NCBI RefSeq assembly: GCF_000155675.2 | Contig: NC_020911.1 | Span: 734,501-798,500, forward strand | Source of the DNA: Octadecabacter antarcticus 307 | GTDB taxonomy: Bacteria > Pseudomonadota > Alphaproteobacteria > Rhodobacterales > Rhodobacteraceae | DNA length: 64,000 nt | Reading direction: 5' to 3' | Shown here: piece by piece, positions 1 to 7,867 of the stretch | How the letters are laid out: each line of letters begins with the position of its first letter | Position numbering within the stretch: the first letter of the stretch is position 1 | Program-made: the position numbers and the translations under genes | Notes under the pieces: model-generated | Told to the model about the DNA's origin: nothing | Seen by the model: only the letters and a program-made list of their open reading frames with translations | Databases searched by the model: none

Positions 1-44
1 CGGACATTGGGGTACTTCGTCTCTGTCCGTGAAAGGGGCACCAA

Positions 45-145
45 ATGGGACAACAGCGGCGTAAGTACACAGACGATTATAAGGCCGGGGCAGTTGAGCG
101 ACTGTACGAGCCTGGGGCGACGCAAGGCAGCGTTGCCAAGAAAAT
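45..145 (+). pseudogene. IS3-family transposase OrfA, 5' fragment
   Basis: The first roughly 33 codons, from an ATG at 45, read like the helix-turn-helix N-terminus of an IS3-family OrfA (MGQQRRKYTDDYKAGAVERL). Similarity stops near 145, where the sequence changes to a fragment of the repeated packaging-like module. No OrfB or catalytic domain follows, so this is a dead 5' end fused to other DNA. The family call rests on N-terminal motif similarity only. Confidence 0.6.
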
Positions 146-490
146 AAGCGTGTTTGCTTGCGGCACATTGAAGAGCAGATCTCTGTGCCACTTGACGCTC
201 TCATTAGTGCGGCACTCTCTGCAGAAGTCTTAACTACACGTGGCCCTCAAAATATGGCTCAGAGGATGATGGTGGAATGGTTGGCAGGCTGCTGGGAGGT
301 ATGCTTCAGCGAGCCGGCGACAACTGACAAGGCGCGGGGTCGGCAGGATGATCCGTTTTTGGCACTTTGCCAAAAAATATCGGGCATAGCGCACGGTAGG
401 CTTCAGCTAAAAGGTGGAAGCCTTGGTAGCCTAAATCTCTCAGGCGTAGTTGACGATGTTCTCAAGGCGCGGCGTTCTCAAATCACATAA
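146..490 (+). pseudogene. Module copy 1: C-terminal fragment of the unknown first gene
   Basis: The reading frame ending at 490 matches the C-terminal half of the complete 246-residue protein at 37028-37768. Shared landmarks are L-R-x-(I/L)-E-x-Q-I, a His/Ala-Ala-x-SAE block, a DPFL-x-LC block and a final SLNLSG motif. The N-terminal half is absent and replaced by IS3 debris. No function is known. It is the first of three partial or complete module copies in this window; after it only the left arm of the inverted repeat (499-510) survives, and no methyltransferase follows. Confidence 0.6.
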
Positions 491-498
491 ACACCGCG

Positions 499-510
499 GG
501 AGAAGTAATC
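499..510 (+). repeat. Left arm of the module inverted repeat, orphaned
   Basis: GGAGAAGTAATC here is identical to the left arm of the inverted repeats at 7773-7808 and 37774-37809. The similarity ends about eight bases later and the right arm is missing. This marks the breakpoint of module copy 1. Confidence 0.6.
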
Positions 511-543
511 AGAGAAAAGCTGCCTTTGGCGACAAGGCCACCA

Positions 544-612
544 TTAGCCTTTTGCAGTTGCCCGTTGAATCTGACGCGCAGCTGGGGCTACCATCTTGGT
601 TATTTTTACCAT
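544..612 (-). CDS. 22-codon open frame with a strong ribosome binding site
   Basis: On the minus strand an AAAGGAG sequence lies just upstream of an ATG at 612. The frame (MVKITKMVAPAARQ...) stops after 22 codons at 544. It may be a real small gene, or the 5' stump of a gene lost when the module fragment and IS3 debris arrived. No family recognised. Confidence 0.2.
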   Translation of the reverse strand: MVKITKMVAPAARQIQRATAKG

Positions 613-749
613 TATCGATCTCCTTTTGTTGGTCGGACAGGAGATGGTCCCCACCAACCATGACGGAAAGAGAACAGGTTGGTGAGGCACATTCCACCTT
701 TGTTAGAGCGCTAATTTAACATGTATCTATGGAAATACACGCCTCGATT

Positions 750-1016
750 TCAGGTGGACTCCGCTAGCCCGAGCATGGGTTCCGCCAATGATCTCGCTTC
801 AACAATGTGACGTGGGCTTTCTTCCAATCTCATACCGTTCACCTCAATCAGATAGCTTCCCTTTGCATGGCCATGTGGTTCCAAACGAATGACCAAAGCA
901 CAGATAGCACCGTCACGACGAAAGTAGCGAGGGTCACCCTGGTTGCCCGATGACCATCCATACCTTGGGAACGGAAATGGCCTGATCTCTTTCAGTCCAT
1001 CAGGAACAAAATCCAC
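750..1016 (-). CDS. Hypothetical protein, 88 residues
   Basis: An open frame on the minus strand of a region otherwise empty of genes. Its composition (charged and aromatic, with a VIRLEPHGHAKGSYLIEVNG stretch) looks like protein rather than shadow, and no alternative gene covers it. No signal peptide, membrane segment or known motif was recognised. It lies between the module debris and the DeoR regulator, in the opposite direction to the latter. It could equally be the tail of a decayed larger gene. Confidence 0.35.
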   Translation of the reverse strand: MDFVPDGLKEIRPFPFPRYGWSSGNQGDPRYFRRDGAICALVIRLEPHGHAKGSYLIEVNGMRLEESPRHIVEARSLAEPMLGLAEST

Positions 1017-1020
1017 AAAC

Positions 1021-1092
1021 GATCATACTTATTTTTTCAAATCTTTTCTCTTGACGGATTGTGATCGGGTATGATTGATTATGTTCATACTT
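1021..1092 (+). promoter_or_regulatory. Possible operator/promoter of the DeoR-Ugp operon
   Basis: A TTGACG that could serve as a -35 element lies at 1051-1056, with TATGAT/GATTAT sequences downstream at imperfect spacing. The octamer TCATACTT occurs twice, near 1023 and 1085, in the same orientation. Direct repeats flanking a promoter would suit autorepression by the DeoR protein encoded next. This is pattern reading only. Confidence 0.3.
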
Positions 1093-1143
1093 GACTGCTA
1101 TTGCGCGGTTGGTGTTTTTTGCGGTTGTTTGTTGGGGGGGGAT

Positions 1144-1923
1144 ATGTCGGAGAACTTTGATCTGGCCGCTGTAAGGCGACGCAAAATTGTTGACCTTGTC
1201 CGCGTGCGGGGGGCCATGGGTATTCGCGATTTGGGCGTTCAATTCAGCGTGTCAGAGGCGACAGTCCGACGTGATCTAAAGGCTTTGGATGATGAGGGCA
1301 TTGTTGTGCGCACGCACGGTGGTGTTTTAATGAATTCCAACGTCAGGGTTGATTTGCCAAACGAAGAACGCAAGGCCGTCGGTGCAGCAGAAAAGCGTCG
1401 GATTGGCCAGGCCGCGATTGAAATGCTGTCTGATGACGAGGTGGTGTTTCTGGATGCAGGCACGACAGCTCACGCAGTGGCCGCCTATGCCCACCAGAAA
1501 TCGCGCTGTACCTACGTCACTACTTCTTTGGGGGTGGCGAACCAATTACAGGCACAGGGTATTGTCAATTTCTACATGATTGGCGGCTCCTACGAGCCGG
1601 TGAACGATTCATTTGCTGGGACATTGGCAGTGTCCGCTTTGCGTTCCCTTTCGTTCGACATCGCCTTTTTGTGTTGTTCGGCAGTGGATGTGGGCAAACG
1701 TTCGATTAGCGTTGCGAGCGAGGTGTATGCGCAGGTGCAAAAAGAAGTCATTCTGAACACCCGTCGCCGGTTTGTGATTGCGGATGCGAGTAAGTTCAAA
1801 CCCAACGCCTTCATGCGCACGTCACAATTTGATCAGATAACTGGCATTATTACGAACCGCGAACTTGATGAAGGCACGATTGCCAAAATCAGAGACGCCG
1901 ATTTGGAGCTCGTATTAGTATGA
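1144..1923 (+). CDS. DeoR/GlpR-family transcriptional regulator
   Basis: A 259-residue DeoR-type repressor. The N-terminal winged helix-turn-helix includes the family hallmark SEATVRRDLKALDDEG, followed by RTHGG. The C-terminal sugar-phosphate-sensing domain carries FLDAGTTAHAVA (the family's D-x-G-T-T) and ends with an FVIADASKF block. The start at 1144 follows a G-rich stretch and gives the usual DeoR N-terminus; an upstream ATG at 1075 would add a cysteine-rich extension unlike the family. The stop overlaps the start of the ABC ATPase by ATGA, so it is translationally coupled to the transporter it probably controls. The inducer is likely a phosphorylated polyol or sugar. Confidence 0.85.
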   Translation: MSENFDLAAVRRRKIVDLVRVRGAMGIRDLGVQFSVSEATVRRDLKALDDEGIVVRTHGGVLMNSNVRVDLPNEERKAVGAAEKRRIGQAAIEMLSDDEVVFLDAGTTAHAVAAYAHQKSRCTYVTTSLGVANQLQAQGIVNFYMIGGSYEPVNDSFAGTLAVSALRSLSFDIAFLCCSAVDVGKRSISVASEVYAQVQKEVILNTRRRFVIADASKFKPNAFMRTSQFDQITGIITNRELDEGTIAKIRDADLELVLV

Positions 1924-2978
1924 CACAAGCAGGTGTATCGCTCGATGTACAGAACTTGCGCAAAAGCTGGGGTAAGACCGATGTTTTGATGGGCGTTAAT
2001 TTCAACATCGAGCCTGGTGGTTTTTTGACACTTCTGGGCCCTTCAGGATGTGGCAAAAGTACGGCCCTCCGTCTGATTTCAGGGCTGGATGAAGTCAGTG
2101 ATGGCAAGATTTTGATCGAGGGAAACGATGTCACCCAACGCCCTGCCGACCAGCGCAATATCGGAATGGTGTTTCAAAATTATGCCCTGTTTCCGCATAT
2201 GACTGTCGGTGAAAACATCGCCTATGGTTTGAAAGTGCGCAGAGTGGCAAAGGCGGCGCGCATTGCATCCGTCGCGCGGGTGGCTGAATTGATGGCACTC
2301 GGACCGCTTTTAGACCGTAAGCCTGCGCAGCTTTCTGGGGGGCAACAACAACGCGTCGCTCTGGCGCGGGTTTTGGTTTCTGAACGCCCGTTAGTTTTGA
2401 TGGATGAACCGCTGTCGAACTTGGATGCAAAACTTCGGGTAGAAATCCGGAGTGAAATCAGAGCGCTGAATAAGAAATTGGGCATTACAATCGTGTATGT
2501 GACGCACGACCAAAGCGAAGCGTTGTCGATGTCGGACACCGTGGTTTTGATGAATGAGGGGCGGGCCGAACAGATTGGTACGCCTAAACAGCTATATGAT
2601 GCACCAGCTACGATTTTTGCCGCCAGATTTATTGGAACGCCGCCGATGAACCTGTTGCCCGCGTCTGACGTAACGGTGCATGACGAAATGCGCGCAGATG
2701 CGGATATGTCAGATTTGCTGATTGGGGTGCGGCCGGAAAGCCTGACCTTTCCTGAGCAAACTATGGAACTAGCGGCGAACTGCAACGTCACCAGTGTTGA
2801 ATATGAGGGTAGCGTATTTCTTGTGCATCTGATGTCGCCATCAGGGTCGCCCTTCATCTTGTCTTATGCAGGTGCAGATGTGCCAGAGCAGGGCGATGCA
2901 ATTACCGTGGGCTGGACCCGCGCGGCAACGCATCTGTTTTCAAAAACGACCGGGCAGCGGATTCCATCTGCCCCATAA
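1920..2978 (+). CDS. ugpC: ABC transporter ATPase, UgpC/MalK type
   Basis: A 352-residue ATPase of the carbohydrate-uptake-1 type. Walker A is GPSGCGKST (about residues 40-48), the Q-loop lies in VFQNYALFPHMT, the signature is LSGGQQQRV (138-146), and Walker B is LVLMDEPLSNLD. A C-terminal TOBE-like region follows with the GVRPE motif. Length and motifs match UgpC/MsmK. It would energise the two permeases encoded downstream. The symbol reflects family; glycerol-3-phosphate specificity is not proven. Confidence 0.85.
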   Translation: MTQAGVSLDVQNLRKSWGKTDVLMGVNFNIEPGGFLTLLGPSGCGKSTALRLISGLDEVSDGKILIEGNDVTQRPADQRNIGMVFQNYALFPHMTVGENIAYGLKVRRVAKAARIASVARVAELMALGPLLDRKPAQLSGGQQQRVALARVLVSERPLVLMDEPLSNLDAKLRVEIRSEIRALNKKLGITIVYVTHDQSEALSMSDTVVLMNEGRAEQIGTPKQLYDAPATIFAARFIGTPPMNLLPASDVTVHDEMRADADMSDLLIGVRPESLTFPEQTMELAANCNVTSVEYEGSVFLVHLMSPSGSPFILSYAGADVPEQGDAITVGWTRAATHLFSKTTGQRIPSAP

Positions 2979-3027
2979 ATAACGGCTTAAAAATGCCGTC
3001 CACTCAATCCAAGGAGGAAAACGAACC

Positions 3028-4314
3028 ATGACTTTTAAGAAGAACCAAGTTATTCCATTTGGCGCAGCTGCTTTAATGGGAGTAAGCGCCACCGCGCTGA
3101 GTGCCGCAGATCTTGAATTCTATTTCCCGGTCGGGGTGAACGCCCCCGCAGTTGCGACAATTCAGGAATTGACTGATGAATGGGCGGCGATGAACCCGCA
3201 ACATACTGTCACGGCGATTTATGCCGGCAATTATGAAGAAACGACAACAAAGGCACTGACCGCCGCCAACGCAGGCAATCCGCCACAGGTGGCTGTGTTG
3301 TTGTCGATTGATCTGTTCACTCTGATCGAAGAAGACGTTATTGTTCCCATTTCTGATATTGCGACGTCCGACGCAGATCAAGAGTGGATCGCCGGTTTTT
3401 ATCCAGCCTTCATGAAAGATTCGCAGTTCGAAGGAAAGACATATGCCATTCCGTTTCAGCGTTCGACGCCTGTGTTTTATTACAACAAAGACGCTTTTCG
3501 CGCGGCAGGCCTAGATCCGGAATCGCCACCCACCACTTGGGAGGACATGATCGAAGTTGGCAAAGCGCTGACCCTCAGAGACGACAATGGAAATGTTACA
3601 CAATGGGGAACGCGCATCCCAACACTGGGTCTTGGCGGCGCATGGCTGTTTGGCGGTTTGGTTGTGTCAATGGATGACGTATTGACCACGGAAACAGGGA
3701 TCGAGGCTCGCATGGACACCCCGGCAACGGTGGCGTCTCTGGAATTCTTGCTCGAGCTTGCCAATGAGGGCGTGATGGCGCCGGGTGGTATCAGCTGGGG
3801 TGACACGCCCAAAGCTTTCCTTGAAGGGCAGGCCGCATCGATTTGGACATCCACTGGTAACTTGGCATTTATTGAGGAAAATGCAGAGTTTGATTGGGGT
3901 GTCGGCTTTTTGCCCGGGGGCAACGGGCCGGGTGCGCCCATCGGTGGTGGTAACTTCTATATCTTCCAAGACACCACTGATGAAGAACGCGAGGCTGCTT
4001 TGGATTTCATTAGATTCATGTCTTCGCCTGCAAGCGCGGCAAAGTGGAGCATCGCCACGGGATATGTTGCACCGCGCCCAGACACTTGGGAAACGCCCGA
4101 GATGAGAGCCTATGTCGAACGTCTGCCACAGGCATTGGTCGCGCTTGAGCAGCTGCCCTTTGCAGAGCGTGAGTTTGCTACGTTCCAGCGCGCCAAGGTC
4201 ACCCAATATCTTGTGGATGCCATTGAAAGCGTAGTGACGGGTAATGCTGAACCCGCTGAGGCGCTGCAAAAGGCGCAAGAGGGCGCGGACAGCGTGCTTG
4301 GTGAATATAACTAG
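3028..4314 (+). CDS. ugpB: Extracellular solute-binding protein, UgpB-like (family 1)
   Basis: A 428-residue periplasmic binding protein with a signal peptide whose likely cleavage follows ALSA (about residue 26). The mature N-terminus (DLEFYFPVGVNAPAV) and the KALTAANAGNPPQVAVL block resemble the UgpB branch of family-1 binding proteins, which take glycerol-3-phosphate or glycerophosphodiesters. An AAGGAGG Shine-Dalgarno precedes the ATG. It sits between the ATPase and the permeases, and the hairpin after it probably sets a high binding-protein to permease ratio. The actual ligand is unknown. Confidence 0.82.
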   Translation: MTFKKNQVIPFGAAALMGVSATALSAADLEFYFPVGVNAPAVATIQELTDEWAAMNPQHTVTAIYAGNYEETTTKALTAANAGNPPQVAVLLSIDLFTLIEEDVIVPISDIATSDADQEWIAGFYPAFMKDSQFEGKTYAIPFQRSTPVFYYNKDAFRAAGLDPESPPTTWEDMIEVGKALTLRDDNGNVTQWGTRIPTLGLGGAWLFGGLVVSMDDVLTTETGIEARMDTPATVASLEFLLELANEGVMAPGGISWGDTPKAFLEGQAASIWTSTGNLAFIEENAEFDWGVGFLPGGNGPGAPIGGGNFYIFQDTTDEEREAALDFIRFMSSPASAAKWSIATGYVAPRPDTWETPEMRAYVERLPQALVALEQLPFAEREFATFQRAKVTQYLVDAIESVVTGNAEPAEALQKAQEGADSVLGEYN

Positions 4315-4329
4315 GCGATAATAACGGGA

Positions 4330-4356
4330 TGCCCCGCGTAGGACATGCGCGGGGCA
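4330..4356 (+). terminator. GC-rich hairpin between binding protein and permease genes
   Basis: GCCCCGCG at 4331-4338 pairs perfectly with CGCGGGGC at 4348-4355 across a nine-base loop, with one more T-A pair outside. No T-run follows, so it is more likely a processing or stabilising hairpin, or a weak attenuator, than a full terminator. Confidence 0.55.
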
Positions 4357-4388
4357 AGCCTAACCATCCAGCACCAAGGTGAAGACAC

Positions 4389-5264
4389 ATGAACAAAAGA
4401 ATGACCACAGGGCCGGCCATCATCATGCTGGTCATCCCTTGCGCCATTTTGGTGGCTTTTACCCATTATCCAGCCGTCATGGCGCTGATCAATTCGTTCT
4501 GGAATAATGCCAGTTCGCGCCGCCCTTTGCGGTTTGTAGGCACCGAAAATTATCAGGCGATGTTGGCAGATGATCGTCTGGTACAGGTGTTGGTGAACAG
4601 CACGATCTACGCACTTGGTACTGTGCCGCTGGCTATCGGACTGGCCATCGGAATGGCGCTTTTGGTGAATTCGCGCCTGCCGGGTACCGCTTTTATGCGA
4701 CTATCTTTCTTTTTGCCAACGATGCTGCCAATGATCGCGGTCGCCAATATCTGGTTGTTTTTCTATGCGCCGGGTATCGGTCTGGCCTCTCAGATTTTGG
4801 GCATCTTTGGACTGCCACCTATCAATTTTCTGGGGCAGACAGAAACCGCGCTTGGGTCAATGATGTTCGTTGCGATCTGGAAAGAGGCGGGGCTGTTTAT
4901 GATTTTCTACCTCGCTGCGCTGCAATCGGTGCCAACCAATTTAAAAGATGCGGCTAAATTAGAGGGTGCGGGACGGGTACGGGTATTTATCGATGTGGTG
5001 CTCCCCCTGTTGCGTCCAACAACCATTTTTGTCGCGGTTAACGCGCTGATCAACGCGTTCCGGCTGGTGGATCACGTGGTGGTCATGACCGAGGGTGGCC
5101 CCAACAACTCAAGCGCATTGCTCCTCTATTACATTTATGAGGTCACATTCCGCCAACGTGATTTTGCCTATGGAGCCACGCTTACCGTGCTGATGGTCGT
5201 GCTGCTGGGTATCCTTGCCATAATCCAGTTTTGGGTGCTGAACCGAAAGGCACATTACCAATGA
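4389..5264 (+). CDS. ugpA: ABC transporter permease, UgpA-like
   Basis: A 291-residue inner-membrane permease with about six hydrophobic segments. The EAA cytoplasmic loop is AAKLEGAGRVRVFIDVVLPLL, the signature for docking to the ATPase. The opening PAIIMLVIPCAILVAFTHYPAV is typical of UgpA/MalF-type subunits. Its stop overlaps the start of the second permease (ATGA at 5261-5264). It forms the translocation pore with its neighbour. Confidence 0.85.
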   Translation: MNKRMTTGPAIIMLVIPCAILVAFTHYPAVMALINSFWNNASSRRPLRFVGTENYQAMLADDRLVQVLVNSTIYALGTVPLAIGLAIGMALLVNSRLPGTAFMRLSFFLPTMLPMIAVANIWLFFYAPGIGLASQILGIFGLPPINFLGQTETALGSMMFVAIWKEAGLFMIFYLAALQSVPTNLKDAAKLEGAGRVRVFIDVVLPLLRPTTIFVAVNALINAFRLVDHVVVMTEGGPNNSSALLLYYIYEVTFRQRDFAYGATLTVLMVVLLGILAIIQFWVLNRKAHYQ

Positions 5265-6073
5265 ACCGAGGTCTAAACAAAATTCTGTTGGGCACGCTCA
5301 CTTCTGTCTTCGCCGGTGTTTGGGCGCTGCCTTTTATGTACTCAGTCTGGACTGCGTTTCACGATGAACGCTACGCCTCAAACTTTCAGTGGGATGCAGC
5401 TTGGACCGTCGCCAATTTTATCGAGGCGTGGCACGCAGCGCCCTTTGCATTGTATTTCGTCAATACGCTAATATTAATCAGTATCGTTTTGGCAGCCAAC
5501 TTGATCCTGTGCACCTTGGTGGCCTATGCCTTTGTGCGGTACAAATTCCGCTGGTCGGGTTTTTTGTTTGCTCTGATTATGGTGCAGCTTTTGATATCGC
5601 CAGAAATCCTGATCGTCGAAAATTATCTGATCCTTTCACGCCTCGGATTAATCGATACGATTATCGGTATCGCGCTACCTTATCTGACATCGGCGTTCGG
5701 CATTTTCCTGTTACGCCAAACCTTTTTGACAGTGCCTAAATCTCTGGATGAAGCGGCGCAGATGGAAGGTGCAAGTGCGTGGCAAATTTTGTGGAACATC
5801 TATGTTCCCTTGGCGTGGCCGGTCTATTTGGCTTATTCTCTGGTGTCGGTCAGCTTTCACTGGAACAATTTTCTATGGCCGCTGATTGTGACTAATTCAC
5901 CCGAAGTGCGGCCCGTAACAGTGGGTCTGAGCGTATTTGCTACGGTGGACAGCGGCGTGGAATGGTCATTGGTAAATGCCGCCACTTTGATGACGACGGC
6001 ACCGCTGATCATAGCCTTCATTATCTTTCAACGCCAATTCGTCGCCAATTTTATGCGCGCAGGAATCAAATAG
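5261..6073 (+). CDS. ugpE: ABC transporter permease, UgpE-like
   Basis: The 270-residue partner permease. The EAA loop reads DEAAQMEGASAWQILWNIYVPL, and the C-terminus ends in FQRQFVANFMRAGIK, a common ending in this family. The ATG at 5261 overlaps the previous stop; the longer frame to 5231 would run back into the first permease. Together with the first permease and the UgpC-like ATPase it completes a four-part importer. Confidence 0.85.
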   Translation: MNRGLNKILLGTLTSVFAGVWALPFMYSVWTAFHDERYASNFQWDAAWTVANFIEAWHAAPFALYFVNTLILISIVLAANLILCTLVAYAFVRYKFRWSGFLFALIMVQLLISPEILIVENYLILSRLGLIDTIIGIALPYLTSAFGIFLLRQTFLTVPKSLDEAAQMEGASAWQILWNIYVPLAWPVYLAYSLVSVSFHWNNFLWPLIVTNSPEVRPVTVGLSVFATVDSGVEWSLVNAATLMTTAPLIIAFIIFQRQFVANFMRAGIK

Positions 6074-6086
6074 TGAGGGACCAAGG

Positions 6087-6866
6087 ATGTTGATTGCCCA
6101 TATTTCCGATTTCCACATTTTCGCTGAAGCGCCGGAAACAAGCTTAGTCCGCCCAGATGCAGCCGATGCGGCGCGTAAAGTGGTCGCGGATATTGCCGCT
6201 TTCACGCCCCAAATCGGAGCGGTGATGTTTACGGGTGACCTGACTGATGGCGGCTCGGCAGAAGATTATGCGCTGCTGACAGATATTCTATCACCGCTCG
6301 ACGTGCCGGTTTTCGTCGTGCCTGGCAACCACGACGCTCGTCCAGGAATGCGTGCGTCGTTTGCTGGAAAGTTGCCATTTGAGGCGGATCCGTTTCTGAA
6401 TTACGAGGCCTGGTTCAACGATATCCGCATCCTTGCGCTTGATACCCTGTGGGACGGGCAGATTGCTGGGCGGCTTGACCAGACTCAACTGGTCTGGTTG
6501 GCTGAGCGTCTAGCAGTGCCCCATCATGGGTTGACCCTAATCTTGATGCACCATCCAGCATTTCCATCGCAAATGGCACCGCTCGATGCGATGACGCTGC
6601 AAGACGGGCGGGCCGATTTTGAGCGTCTGATCGCCAATTATAACGAGCCGCTGCGCATTTTGTCGGGCCATATCCACCGCCCGTTTCAAACGCTGTGGCA
6701 CGGCGTGTTTTGCGCGGTCAGCGGCGGCCCGGCGTTTCAGCATGCGCTAACTCTTGACCCAGACGCTGACGAACCAGGGATTGTGGCCGAACCCTATGCT
6801 TATTTCATCCATCGGATCACCGACGCCACGTCGGTTTCCATCCACACAAGGTATGTTGCACTGTGA
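6087..6866 (+). CDS. Metallophosphoesterase, GpdQ/CpdA-like phosphodiesterase
   Basis: A 259-residue class III phosphodiesterase. Metal ligands are all visible: D8 and H10 (SDFH), GDLTD (50-54), GNHD (80-83), a later HHP motif (about 152) and GHIHR (about 194). This set matches GpdQ, which cleaves glycerophosphodiesters, and CpdA, which cleaves cAMP. Linkage to a Ugp-type importer favours a phosphodiester nutrient. The stop overlaps the next gene (GTGA). There is no signal peptide, so hydrolysis would occur in the cytoplasm after uptake. Confidence 0.8.
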   Translation: MLIAHISDFHIFAEAPETSLVRPDAADAARKVVADIAAFTPQIGAVMFTGDLTDGGSAEDYALLTDILSPLDVPVFVVPGNHDARPGMRASFAGKLPFEADPFLNYEAWFNDIRILALDTLWDGQIAGRLDQTQLVWLAERLAVPHHGLTLILMHHPAFPSQMAPLDAMTLQDGRADFERLIANYNEPLRILSGHIHRPFQTLWHGVFCAVSGGPAFQHALTLDPDADEPGIVAEPYAYFIHRITDATSVSIHTRYVAL

Positions 6867-7675
6867 CCCTAAAAGCCATCCAAGACCAAGCCGTCATCAT
6901 CGAAACTCTGGCCCGTGAGGCTGGTGCGCTGGCATTGTCCCATTTTGAAACGCTGGCCACGGTATCCGTCGAATCCAAGGGGCATCTCGATTTGGTGACG
7001 GCCGCTGATCAAGAGGTAGAACGATTTGTAACCAAACGTTTGGCGCGCGATTTTCCCGACGATGGGATATTTGGCGAAGAGGGTGCCGCGCATCAGGGAA
7101 ACAGCGGGCGGACTTGGGTGATTGACCCCATTGACGGAACGTTTAATTTCGTGCGTGGGGGTGACCAATGGGCCGTTTCCATTGGTCTTTATGAGGGCGA
7201 GCGACCCACCTTTGGTGTCATTCATGCGCCTGTACGCGCCCAAACCTTGGTGGGGGGGCGCGGGTTGCCCAGCACGCTGAATGGAAAGCCTATGGCACCG
7301 CGCGCTGGGCTGGATGTCAATCGCGCGGCTTGTGGCGTGGGTTTTCATCCCGACATTCCAGTTGAACGGCGTTTGCAAACCCTCCGCTTTGTGTTGGAGG
7401 ATGCGCGCATGTCGTTCCGATGCTGTGGATCTGCAACCATTTCATTGATCGAAGTGGCGTTAGGGCAGGTCGATGGATACCTTGGCATGGGTGAATCCAC
7501 ATGGGATCTAATGGCTGCGTTGCCGATTTTGGAACAGATCGGAATCGTTAGCACCGTAAATTGGGACACCATAGATCTGACTGCTAAATTGCGGTTCGCT
7601 TGCGGCACACCTGAGTTTCTTACTGCTGTTGAACCCATCGTGCCGTTTGGTGCGACGCTTGACGATGTCTTATGA
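6863..7675 (+). CDS. Inositol-monophosphatase-family phosphatase
   Basis: A 270-residue member of the IMPase/SuhB/HisN superfamily. Metal-binding motifs are GEEG (71-74), DPIDGT (88-93) and a later STWDLMAA (W-D). It starts with GTG overlapping the phosphodiesterase stop. It would dephosphorylate inositol phosphate, glycerol phosphate or a similar monophosphate released by the preceding enzyme. Histidinol phosphatase is an alternative within the family, but the operon context argues against it. The gene ends just before module copy 2 begins. Confidence 0.8.
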   Translation: MTLKAIQDQAVIIETLAREAGALALSHFETLATVSVESKGHLDLVTAADQEVERFVTKRLARDFPDDGIFGEEGAAHQGNSGRTWVIDPIDGTFNFVRGGDQWAVSIGLYEGERPTFGVIHAPVRAQTLVGGRGLPSTLNGKPMAPRAGLDVNRAACGVGFHPDIPVERRLQTLRFVLEDARMSFRCCGSATISLIEVALGQVDGYLGMGESTWDLMAALPILEQIGIVSTVNWDTIDLTAKLRFACGTPEFLTAVEPIVPFGATLDDVL

Positions 7676-7703
7676 TGACTTCGCATCTAGAAAGCTGCGT
7701 TAC

Positions 7704-7782
7704 CCTAAATCTCTCAGGCATAGTTGACGACGTTCTCAAAAAGTGGCGTTCCCAAAATACATTAACATCGCGGGAGAAGTAA
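7704..7782 (+). pseudogene. Module copy 2: last codons of the unknown first gene
   Basis: From about 7704 the sequence matches the 3' ends of the copy 1 fragment and of the complete gene at 37028-37768 (LNLSG-(I/V)-V-x-x-VLK). The original stop is lost and the frame runs to a TAA inside the inverted repeat. Everything upstream of this tail is missing, so the module breakpoint lies about 28 bases after the phosphatase stop. Confidence 0.6.
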
Positions 7783-7808
7783 TCAGAGAAACCCGCGATA
7801 ACTTCTCC
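7768..7808 (+). promoter_or_regulatory. Inverted repeat upstream of the methyltransferase (copy 2)
   Basis: GGAGAAGTAATC (7773-7784) faces GATAACTTCTCC (7797-7808) with one mismatch. Overlapping it, TCGCGGG (7768-7774) pairs with CCCGCGA (7792-7798), so two mutually exclusive stems are possible. No T-run follows. The same dyad lies upstream of copy 3, which points to an operator or mRNA structure controlling the methyltransferase operon. Confidence 0.6.
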
Positions 7809-7867
7809 GTCGCCGGGGGATACTTAGATTCCATAGTCTGTGTTTTGAAAACACAAAGGTTGTGACA

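Noticed and set aside
2222..2857. Minus-strand open frame of 211 codons
   Set aside because: It is antisense to the UgpC-like ATPase, which has all ABC motifs; the frame has no recognisable domain.
7768..7808. Inverted repeat as an intrinsic terminator
   Set aside because: No T-run follows in either module copy and the dyad sits just before a gene, so an operator or mRNA structure is more likely.
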